Assembly (NCBI GenBank): GCA_013374505.1
Contig: QENJ01000001.1
Span: forward strand, 1 to 36,224
Direction: 5' to 3'
From: Candidatus Methanophagaceae archaeon
Lineage (GTDB): Archaea; Halobacteriota; Syntropharchaeia; Alkanophagales; Methanospirareceae
Length of the DNA: 36,224 bases
Below the pieces are notes generated by a model. That model made no database searches. It was not told the origin of the DNA and worked only from the letters and a program-made list of their open reading frames with translations. The position numbers and the translations under genes are program-made. How positions within the stretch are numbered: position 1 is the first letter of the stretch; each line of letters starts with the position of its first letter. Shown here piece after piece: positions 8,846 to 15,669 of the stretch.

Positions 8846-8853
8846 GAGATGTT
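8846..8853. repeat. Right copy of 8-bp target-site duplication (gagatgtt)
   Basis: This is identical to bases 8390-8397. After this copy the interrupted transposase resumes with the YRLLSRF codons in the same frame. Confidence 0.88.
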
Positions 8854-9610
8854 TACAGGCTTCTGAGCAGGTTTACGGTTGAACAGTTTGTGGATATGGT
8901 GATGAGAATCGCAAACGCCGTTTGCGGGAAGCAAAAGAGCGGAAGAATGATGATAATTGGAGATACGATCAATTTGACGGTGAATATCAATTGGTTCAGA
9001 AAGAAGTACAAGAAGGAGATTTTAAAAATGGAGGGCTACAAATGGGCGTATTCTAAGTTTAAAGGCTATTATATCTGCATGAAGCTCGCTTTTGCCATGG
9101 AATACCCCTCGTTAAAGCCTTTAGCGTTTCTTGTCTTCCCAAGTGGTCCCCGTGACTTAAAAATCTTTGATAAAATCGTAACTGAACTAATAAGGCGTAG
9201 AAAATTGAGAAAAGGTGATTATTCCCTGTTAGACCGTGGATTTTGTGCTTACAGACATTATACAGATGGTTCACTCAAATACGGCATCGTACCGCTGATA
9301 TTTCTGCGGAAGAAATTTAAACTCGAAAAAGTGTTGAATAGGATACAGCTCACTTTAAACTTCTTTAATGACAGTCCACGCCGCGTGAAGAATAAAATAC
9401 GGCAGTTAAAAGCTGTCCTCGTGGAGTTCAAGCAATATATCCTTAATTGGGAGCATTTTAAGCCAAAGAGGTCTTTAATATAGAATGTTTTTAAAGTGCT
9501 AAATTGCTCGGCACACTCATATCCCTCTGCTTTTCGCCCTCATCGCTTTTCATTTCAACTCATATCATCGTTATTACGTGATTGCTCCTTATTACATAGC
9601 TAAAGAATAG

Positions 9611-9644
9611 GAAAGCTTTTTATAGCAATCGAAAGCTTTTTATA
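9611..9644 (+). promoter_or_regulatory. Two copies of a 14-bp TATA-containing repeat upstream of the 9.7-kb operon
   Basis: The sequence gaaagctttttata occurs at 9611-9624 and again at 9631-9644, a 20-bp period. Each copy ends in a TATA-like ttttata. They lie 64-97 bp before the start of the first operon gene. They could be tandem promoters, or a promoter with a repeated operator covering the TATA element; the sequence does not say which. Confidence 0.5.
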
Positions 9645-9707
9645 CCCAGTGATAAATATATTAGTGCTAAATAGGCATAGTAGCTTTAGTATATTGAGGG
9701 AAAAGAT

Positions 9708-10028
9708 ATGGTAGCGAATCCAGATGAATCTAATGCAAAAGGGCATAGTGATAGAATTGAGATAGGCGGAAAAGCAAACAAGTCTGTTATTGTTCCGGTA
9801 GAAGACTTCCTAGATGTAGTATCGGAAAAAACAGGGTGGACACATCATGCATTATTATATGAAAAAGACATTGGTCAGGTAGAGGTTCGACTCAAGATCA
9901 AAGCAAAAAGACCATTGCCACTAAAGATTATAAAGCGCGGAAAGTCAAGAAACAGTTTATATAAATTTGTATCACTTGAAGCGCGAAAGTGGAACCACGA
10001 CTTGATAACCACTCTAATAGAAAAGTAA
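9708..10028 (+). CDS. Unknown protein, first gene of a three-gene operon
   Basis: The 106-residue product is not recognised. It is soluble in character: a polar N-terminus, IVPVEDFLDVVSEKTGWTHHALLYEKDIG in the middle, and a basic segment KIKAKRPLPLKIIKRGKSRN around residues 62-83 that could contact nucleic acid or acidic lipid. A purine-rich gagggaaaag lies just before the ATG and gives a plausible ribosome site. The next gene starts about 30 bp downstream after a strong gaggagggggg motif. Transposase debris lies upstream, so the operon may have arrived by transfer. No function is proposed. Confidence 0.7.
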   Translation: MVANPDESNAKGHSDRIEIGGKANKSVIVPVEDFLDVVSEKTGWTHHALLYEKDIGQVEVRLKIKAKRPLPLKIIKRGKSRNSLYKFVSLEARKWNHDLITTLIEK

Positions 10029-10059
10029 AACACGCGAGGAGGGGGGTATAAGAACACGC

Positions 10060-10515
10060 ATGAGTGGTGATAATAGTGATGAAGCGCTTTCTCCAAAACT
10101 GTATAAAAAGTTAAAGGAAACTTTGGGAGATAATTACCAGTATGCTACGCAGGTTGTAACATACGCCGAAGTACAAGGATCTGAATTTGAATACACTGGA
10201 ATGGCAGAATTTAGAGATGCACTCACTCACGTTAAACGCGCAATTGATACTGACGATGAATCTAAGGCTTTTAATGAGTTGAATAGTGCTTCCGAACATA
10301 TTCGTCGTGCTGCTGTTGAAAGCATGCAAGAATATGTAGAAGGTAAATATGCTTCTATCAAGCGTAGTAGATCATATTTGAATGTAAGAAATAGAGAACA
10401 TATCTCTAAATTGGAGAGGAAAATTAAGGAGAACATTTTTCATGGACGTAACGCTAAACCATATAAACACTGGAGAGAAGCAATAGGCTATTTTAAAGAA
10501 GCTGAAAAATACTAG
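10060..10515 (+). CDS. Unknown helical protein, probably frameshifted from its C-terminal membrane anchor
   Basis: The 151-residue frame is highly charged and predicted helical (FRDALTHVKRAIDTDDESKAFNELNSASEHIRRAA, quoted in part as DDESKAFNELNSASEHIRRA). It ends ...GYFKEAEKY and then a stop. The +1 frame immediately after reads on as LDQLEEEVPPIDVRVNQLK followed by a hydrophobic helix up to a stop at 10628. Adding one A to the five-A run at about 10505-10509 gives a continuous protein of about 188 residues ending in a membrane anchor. Either the gene is broken or the base is a sequencing error. A strong Shine-Dalgarno-like gaggagggggg precedes the ATG by about 13 bp. It is not a family I recognise. 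Confidence 0.7.
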   Translation: MSGDNSDEALSPKLYKKLKETLGDNYQYATQVVTYAEVQGSEFEYTGMAEFRDALTHVKRAIDTDDESKAFNELNSASEHIRRAAVESMQEYVEGKYASIKRSRSYLNVRNREHISKLERKIKENIFHGRNAKPYKHWREAIGYFKEAEKY

Positions 10516-10628
10516 ATCAATTGGAGGAAGAAGTGCCTCCAATAGACGTACGTGTCAATCAATTGAAGCTTTTGATTTATCTCTTAATCGCAGGGGTAAC
10601 AGGGTATTTGATTGCGGCAATTGAGTAA
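10506..10628 (+). pseudogene. Out-of-frame C-terminal membrane anchor of the preceding gene
   Basis: This frame encodes LDQLEEEVPPIDVRVNQLK and then LLIYLLIAGVTGYLIAAIE, one hydrophobic helix at the very C-terminus. It directly continues the preceding protein after a one-base shift in an A tract. The stop at 10626-10628 is one base before the ATG of the next gene, tight spacing that supports it being translated as the real end of the upstream gene. An independent 31-residue peptide starting at the GTG at 10533 is possible but less likely. Confidence 0.6.
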
Positions 10629-10629
10629 A

Positions 10630-10947
10630 ATGTTGCCAGATATTATTAATTTGGGGTTTTTGGGAGGACTTGTCATAAGTTTTGTTTCGTATATTGAGAC
10701 AATTACAAACGTTCAACCTGAAATGGATATAGAAACGTCTAATGAAACCGTGCAGATTTGGGAAGATATTTGGAAAACTTTTGAAATTAAACGTTTAGCC
10801 CTTTGCATTGTTCATGCACTTATTGGAGGTATATTTGTATATGTAATAAATCCCCAATCACCTCTACTCGCCTTTTATCTAGGAATGACTGCATATCCAA
10901 CAGTATCCAAATTTGCTGCAGTATTACATGTAAACAAACTTGCATGA
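10630..10947 (+). CDS. Unknown small membrane protein, third gene of the operon
   Basis: The protein of about 105 residues starts at the ATG at 10630, preferred over an upstream TTG because it follows the previous stop by one base. It has one hydrophobic segment near residues 6-25 (IINLGFLGGLVISFVSYIE), a polar acidic loop (QPEMDIETSNETVQIWEDIW), and two more hydrophobic stretches, LALCIVHALIGGIFVYVI and LLAFYLGMTAYPTV. It most likely spans the membrane two or three times. Together with the tail-anchored product of the second gene it suggests a membrane-associated complex. No homologue family is recognised. Confidence 0.65.
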   Translation: MLPDIINLGFLGGLVISFVSYIETITNVQPEMDIETSNETVQIWEDIWKTFEIKRLALCIVHALIGGIFVYVINPQSPLLAFYLGMTAYPTVSKFAAVLHVNKLA

Positions 10948-11216
10948 CCTACTTCGCAATGCCTGCACGGTTAAACGGTGTTTTATATCTGCATGAATCC
11001 AAGAAGGTTTATACCTTATGCCTTTATCTCTACTCACATCGTTTTGCGCTCATCCCATCGCGCGCCCTCCCGCCTACGGATGCCTTTGAATTTATTTCTG
11101 TTCAAGATTTATCTTCAATTAGATTAATCATTTTTTGTCATGGGATTGCAAAAAAAAAAATGCTATTAAAACTTTAGGTGCAACTTCTTGACTTTAGGTG
11201 CAAAAGTGATTTTTAG
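10948..11216. other. Non-coding stretch with a 13-bp direct repeat
   Basis: No gene is supported. The 13-bp sequence actttaggtgcaa occurs twice, at 11171-11183 and 11191-11203, followed by a weaker third ttttagtgcaaa. A run of twelve As lies near 11149-11160. TATA-like tttatat and tttatacc elements occur near 10982 and 11010. These could be the end of a lost element that also removed the start of the following gene. Confidence 0.4.
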
Positions 11217-11810
11217 TGCAAAGCCGCCGAGGGCGTAAAATATAATTACCAATCGGACTGGAACTTCCTGCTTGCCACGGTTATGTATGACAAGGGTACT
11301 CCATCCACAAAAGGTAAGAATTTCCTGCGTTACCTAAAAGAAGATTTAGGCTTTGAAATTGACCCTCATGCTCATGAAACGCAATACAATTATGCTGATG
11401 TTCTCTACTTGATTGAAGCATTGGGGGTTTCTGTTTCTCAAACAGTGGGCGGATTTTGTGCTGCGCCCCCTGAGTCTTCAAAATTGGAATATCTCTGGGT
11501 ACCTATCACTGGCTGGATTTATCCTGACTACACATGGCAGCCGGATTTTCTTTGGGGTGACGCCACATGTCATCACATAGATGAGGACAGTCTCTGGATT
11601 TCTGGTATCTGGAAGCCACAGGATACTAAACATTTTTTGGTACATGATGAAGATGCTCCGCTGCCTTGTTTCGGTGGTTACAAAAATTCCTGGCAAATAC
11701 ATCCTACACACGAATTAAAAGCAGAGGATGGAATAATCAGATGCGATAAAATTATAGACGCAAATGGAAAGGTATATTATGATTGGATACCAGTCATTAA
11801 ACTGGAGTAA
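11217..11810 (+). pseudogene. 5'-truncated gene of unknown function (possible polysaccharide-deacetylase-like barrel)
   Basis: The frame is open from the stop at 11214-11216 and reads YNYQSDWNFLLATVMYDKGT before any reasonable start codon; the first ATG (11283) lies inside conserved-looking sequence. The content FLRYLKEDLGFEIDPHAHET, then YADVLYLIEALGVSVSQTVGGF, suggests a fragment of a TIM-barrel or deacetylase-like enzyme with a DPHAHE metal-site-like motif. That family placement is a guess. With the N-terminal part missing and repeats directly upstream, a deletion remnant is more likely than a functional 175-residue protein starting at 11283. It ends cleanly at a TAA. Confidence 0.55.
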
Positions 11811-11924
11811 CCGCTCAAGGAAGAGCTAATCCCGAAGTCGCGGGAATAGAATGTTTAGAAAAGGAATAAACATAAGAATAGAAAGGAAGAAATTAATAGC
11901 ATCAGAAGCTAATGTATAGATAGC

Positions 11925-12656
11925 ATGGGCAATAGAACAAGCGCAAAAGGCAAAACCGCTACGATATTAAGCGTTGGAAACGAGCTATTAAGCGGAGATG
12001 TTGTAGATACCAATTCCGCGTGGCTTGCAAAGAAGCTTTCAACACAGGGAGTACTCGTAGAAAAGATAATGGTGGTAGGAGATGACGTGGAAGCGATAAG
12101 CGCCGCGTTAAAAAGTTGCAATTCTGAGTTCGTGTTTGTCATGGGCGGGTTAGGACCAACGCATGACGATATAACGAGAGACGGCGTGGCAAAAGGAGTG
12201 GGTAAGAGCTTAGAAAGGAACGAAACAGCGGCGAGTGTGTTAACAGATATTTATGGGCTGAATGATTCACTATTAAGAATGGCGGACTTCCCTATAGGTT
12301 CAGAGGTTATAGCGAATCCGATAGGCGCTGCGCCCGGCTTCAGAGTTGACAACGTAATTGTTTTGCCGGGTGTGCCTAAAGAGATGAAGGCTATGTTTGA
12401 AGCTATTGCTTCGTTTTTCCGCGTTGAAAATGCGATAAGAGCAGAAAAATGGATAATGACCGATAAACCGGAAGATGAGATCTTGGATGCACTGAACGAA
12501 GCGGTAAAGATGTTTACAGACGTAAATATAGGCTCTTACCCGTACTTAAACGGTAAGGGCGATGAAAAAGGCTACAAATCGCGTATAAAACTGTTATCTA
12601 CGGACCTTGATGCACTAAAACGTGCGAAAGAATGGTTAGAGGAGAGAATATGTTAG
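11925..12656 (+). CDS. CinA/MoaB-like molybdopterin-binding domain protein (COG1058 type)
   Basis: The 243-residue protein matches the N-terminal (COG1058) part of CinA: ATILSVGNELLSGDVVDTNSAW, VMGGLGPTHDDITRDGVAKG and VIVLPGVPKEMKAMFE, with normal length for archaeal stand-alone versions. In bacteria the CinA family works in pyridine-nucleotide salvage; archaeal stand-alone versions lack the C-terminal deamidase domain, and their role is not settled. The last codons overlap the ATG of the next gene (ATGTTAG), which points to translational coupling with the PhoU-TrkA_C protein. Confidence 0.88.
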   Translation: MGNRTSAKGKTATILSVGNELLSGDVVDTNSAWLAKKLSTQGVLVEKIMVVGDDVEAISAALKSCNSEFVFVMGGLGPTHDDITRDGVAKGVGKSLERNETAASVLTDIYGLNDSLLRMADFPIGSEVIANPIGAAPGFRVDNVIVLPGVPKEMKAMFEAIASFFRVENAIRAEKWIMTDKPEDEILDALNEAVKMFTDVNIGSYPYLNGKGDEKGYKSRIKLLSTDLDALKRAKEWLEERIC

Positions 12657-13870
12657 AACTAGGTACTTTTAACGTAAAGGACGTACTCGTGGAGATGAAG
12701 GACCTATCGGACTCGATGTTAGACCTCGCGTATTCCGCGGTTCTGTACAGCAACCCGGAGATAGCAAAAGAGGTGTTTAAGTTAGAGGAGAGGATGCACT
12801 CGTTATTATATAAGATGCGAATAGCGATAATGTTAGGTGCGAGGAACCTGGAAGATGCGATTGAATTCTCAGGAATATTGCAGATAGCATCGGCAGCGGA
12901 GAAGATATCCAATGCCGCGGGCGATCTAGCAAAAGTAGCGGAATCTGTGGATATAACACGTTATCTCGATCGTAGTGATTTTGAAGAGGCGGTAGTAAAC
13001 GTAAAGATAACGCCCGCTTCGGTATTGAAAGATAAGACTTTGAAAGGTTTGAAGCTTGAGACAGAAACGGGCATGAGCGTATTAGCAATAAAAAAGGAGT
13101 CAAAGTGGATATATTTACCGGATGGTGATGAGAAGTTGTGCGAAGGAGATCTAGCGATTATTTCCGGGCCAACTGAGGGTATACCTGCGTTCTGTAAGAT
13201 GGCAACAGGCCAGGAGTATAAGGAAAAGGAAGAGGAGGCGGAAGATGCAGGAGAGCCAGATATTAAAAGCAAAATGGTAAGAGAAGAGATTGCGGACCTC
13301 ATAGCAGATATGAAAAACATGTCAGAGCTGATGGTGGGTCTTGCGTATTCCGCAGTCATGTTCGAGAACAAAGAGATAGCGGAGGAAGTGAAGGACATGG
13401 AAGAGTCTATGGACCGGATGAGGGATGAACTGGAGATATTGGTGATAAAAGCGGCGCGAGGCATAACGAAGAAGACTACTTTTGACGAACTCAGGGGTTT
13501 GCTGCACGTGGCTACATCATCCGAGATAATATCCGATGCCGCGTATGAGGTAGCCGATGTGGTGATTCGTGATATTCGGCTACATCCGGTTTTTTTAGCG
13601 TCTATAAAAGAATCAGATGAGGTAATTTTAAAGATGGAAGCGAAGAACACAGCCATATTTGATAAGACGCTGAAAGAATTGAGAATAGAAACACGAACCG
13701 GGATGTTTATACTTGCGATTCGGCGATTGGATGGCAAGTGGGTGTACAATCCCGCAGGCAATGCCGTGCTGAAAGCGGGCGATTTGTTAATCATGCGAGG
13801 ACCACGAGAAGGTGAAGAGAAGGTTAGGGAGATTTGCGGGTGTTATGTCACGAATGAGCAGGGCAGTTAG
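12650..13870 (+). CDS. Duplicated PhoU - TrkA_C (RCK_C) domain protein, probable ion-transport regulator
   Basis: The protein of about 406 residues consists of two similar halves. Each has a helical PhoU-like domain (VEMKDLSDSMLDLAYSAVLY and IADMKNMSELMVGLAYSAVM) followed by a TrkA_C/RCK_C beta domain (KTLKGLKLETETGMSVLAIK and KTLKELRIETRTGMFILAIR). An acidic linker near residues 185-205 separates them. RCK_C domains bind ligands and gate K+ channels or transporters; no transporter is encoded next to it, so the partner is unknown. The start is the ATG that overlaps the preceding stop; a GTG 18 bp upstream is possible. There are no membrane segments, so the protein is cytoplasmic. Confidence 0.85.
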   Translation: MLELGTFNVKDVLVEMKDLSDSMLDLAYSAVLYSNPEIAKEVFKLEERMHSLLYKMRIAIMLGARNLEDAIEFSGILQIASAAEKISNAAGDLAKVAESVDITRYLDRSDFEEAVVNVKITPASVLKDKTLKGLKLETETGMSVLAIKKESKWIYLPDGDEKLCEGDLAIISGPTEGIPAFCKMATGQEYKEKEEEAEDAGEPDIKSKMVREEIADLIADMKNMSELMVGLAYSAVMFENKEIAEEVKDMEESMDRMRDELEILVIKAARGITKKTTFDELRGLLHVATSSEIISDAAYEVADVVIRDIRLHPVFLASIKESDEVILKMEAKNTAIFDKTLKELRIETRTGMFILAIRRLDGKWVYNPAGNAVLKAGDLLIMRGPREGEEKVREICGCYVTNEQGS

Positions 13871-13919
13871 AAAAGGCATTATCTCGAGTTCCTAATTCTG
13901 TGGTCTAGAAAATTGCATT

Positions 13920-13927
13920 TTTATAAA
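13920..13927 (+). promoter_or_regulatory. TATA box of polX
   Basis: TTTATAAA lies 24-31 bp before the polX ATG, the spacing expected for a transcript starting at or very near the start codon. It is well separated from the previous gene's stop at 13870. Confidence 0.65.
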
Positions 13928-13950
13928 TGGAATAGATAGGATATCCAAAA

Positions 13951-15669
13951 ATGATAAACCTCGACATAGCACGGATTTTTGCAGAGATTGCCGATATATT
14001 AGAGGTGAAAGGCGCGAATACGTTCAAAATAAGAGCGTACCGGCGTGCAGTTGCGACTATTGAATCCTTACCGCAGGACTTGAAGGTAATTGCGGAACGA
14101 GGCGGCGTCAAGGAATTAAAGAAGATACCGGGTGTCGGAGACGCAATCGCAAAGAAGATAGTGGAAATAGTAGAAACCGGGGACTGCAAGAGCCATATAG
14201 AACTGAAACAGGAAGTGCCACCGAGTTTACTTGAACTATTAGCCATTCCACGTGTCGGCCCGAAAACATTAGCAAAGTTGCATGCCGAGCTTGGAATAGA
14301 TAGTATATCTGATTTAGAGGAAGCCGCAAAGTCGCATCAGTTGGAAGATCTTCCGGGATTAGGTACCAAAGTAGAAGAGAATATATTGAAAGGTATAGAG
14401 CAATACAAGCGGTATCAAGGTCGTGTATTACTTTCCAAAGCGCTACCATATGCCGAGTCAATAGTGAACGACTTGAAGAAGCTGGACGTAGTGGAAGATA
14501 TAACAATTGCGGGTAGTTTACGCAGGATGCGTGAGACTGTGGGCGATATAGACATTTTGGTAGTCTCGAATAGCCCGAAAGAAGTGATGGATACGTTCAC
14601 AAGCCTTGACGGTGTGGAAGATATAGTGGCGAAAGGCGATACGAAGTCAAGTATTGTGATACGTGGTATGGACGTGGATTTACGTGTGGTCGGTGCCGAG
14701 TCGTTTGGCGCAGCGGCTCATTATTTCACGGGTTCCAAGCATCACAACATACGAATACGCGAATTAGGCATGAAGAACGGGTTAAAGATAAACGAATACG
14801 GTATCTACAAAGGCGATGAGCGGATAGGTGGTAAAGAAGAGCTGGAAGTGTTCAAGAGCGTGGGGCTCACATATATCCCACCGGAGTTGAGAGAGGACCG
14901 TGGCGAGGTAGAAGCCGCTAAGGACGGTAAAATACCGGAACTGATTGAGATTAGCGATTTGAAAGGCGATTTGCACGTGCATACCCGCTGGAGTGACGGT
15001 AAGAACAGTATAGCGGAGATGGCGGAGGCGGCTATCGCATTGGGTTATGAGTATATCGCAGTAGCGGACCATTCGCCCGCGGTCGGCATTGCGGGTGGGA
15101 TGACTGAGGATAAGATAGCAGAGCGACAGATAGAGATCGAGATTGTGAACACGCGATTTGAGGCTGAAGGCACAGGATTCAGGGTTTTGTCCGCGGCTGA
15201 GGTAGATATAAAGTCGGATTTCTCTATGGACTATAAAGATGAGATATTGAAGGATTTGGATTTGGTTGTGGGTGCGGTGCATTCAAAATTCTCACAAGAC
15301 CGAGACACGATGACAAAACGAATTATAACTGCTATGGAGAACCCGCATGTGGATATAATCGCGCATCCCACGGGTCGTATTCTTGGAAAAAGAGAGCCGT
15401 ATGATGTGGATATGGCGCAGCTTATGGAGACAGCAAAGGCTACGGGTACTATCCTGGAACTTAATTCGTTTCCTAATCGGCTGGATTTGAAGGATGTGCA
15501 TTGTCGTATGGCAAAGGATTATGGTGTTTCAGTTGCGATTTCTACGGATTCGCATAATGCGATGCAGATGCGGGATGTGATAAGATATGGTGTGGCAACT
15601 GCACGGCGTGGCTGGCTCGAGGCTAAGGATGTGGTGAATACAAAGGTGTGGGGAGAGGTGCTGAAGTAA
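13951..15669 (+). CDS. polX: DNA polymerase/3'-5' exonuclease PolX (family X polymerase with PHP domain)
   Basis: The 572-residue length is normal for bacterial/archaeal PolX. An N-terminal helix-hairpin-helix region binds DNA (KKIPGVGDAIAKKI, IPRVGPKTLAKLH and LPGLGTKVEENI). The polymerase palm has GSLRRMRETVGDIDILVV with two catalytic aspartates near residues 199-201 and the third in GMDVDLRVVG. The C-terminal PHP phosphoesterase starts near residue 337 (DLHVHTRWSDG, then VADHSP, AHPTGR and STDSHN metal ligands). It acts in gap-filling base excision repair. The gene is complete, but its 3' 1173 bp are also present a second time downstream in a perfect tandem duplication. Confidence 0.96.
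   Translation: MINLDIARIFAEIADILEVKGANTFKIRAYRRAVATIESLPQDLKVIAERGGVKELKKIPGVGDAIAKKIVEIVETGDCKSHIELKQEVPPSLLELLAIPRVGPKTLAKLHAELGIDSISDLEEAAKSHQLEDLPGLGTKVEENILKGIEQYKRYQGRVLLSKALPYAESIVNDLKKLDVVEDITIAGSLRRMRETVGDIDILVVSNSPKEVMDTFTSLDGVEDIVAKGDTKSSIVIRGMDVDLRVVGAESFGAAAHYFTGSKHHNIRIRELGMKNGLKINEYGIYKGDERIGGKEELEVFKSVGLTYIPPELREDRGEVEAAKDGKIPELIEISDLKGDLHVHTRWSDGKNSIAEMAEAAIALGYEYIAVADHSPAVGIAGGMTEDKIAERQIEIEIVNTRFEAEGTGFRVLSAAEVDIKSDFSMDYKDEILKDLDLVVGAVHSKFSQDRDTMTKRIITAMENPHVDIIAHPTGRILGKREPYDVDMAQLMETAKATGTILELNSFPNRLDLKDVHCRMAKDYGVSVAISTDSHNAMQMRDVIRYGVATARRGWLEAKDVVNTKVWGEVLK

Larger units (their letters stand above)
8123..9598 (+). pseudogene. IS4/IS1634-like DDE transposase pseudogene, interrupted by an ISL3 remnant
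   Basis: Two separated pieces belong to one DDE transposase. The first (from about 8179) carries LREFTGVHNVPDAGDV, which family members follow directly with YRLLSRF. That continuation appears only at 8854. Removing bases 8398-8853 (456 bp, a multiple of three) joins them in frame as ...VPDAGDV-YRLLSRFTVEQFVDM. The second piece carries the catalytic aspartates in IIGDTINLTVN and SLLDRGFCAYRH. The frame stops at 9483 just after HFKPKRSLI. Skipping one base there restores an I-E pair at the expected place of the catalytic glutamate and a degraded C-terminal tail to about 9598. The 5' end is uncertain: a GTG at 8123 preceded by a TATA box would need a shift at a run of five Gs near 8171. Confidence 0.75.

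Noticed and set aside
9708..10947. Known toxin-antitoxin or holin-like operon identity for the three-gene unit
   Set aside because: No residue pattern of a family I know is present, so naming one would be a guess.
12961..13794. 277-codon minus-strand frame opposite the PhoU-TrkA_C gene
   Set aside because: It is antisense to a clear coding gene with serine/isoleucine-rich low-complexity translation, a typical shadow frame.
14782..15282. Long open frame on the minus strand inside polX (repeated at 16147-16647)
   Set aside because: It is antisense to conserved polymerase and PHP codons, has no recognisable content, and its duplication is only a result of the tandem repeat.
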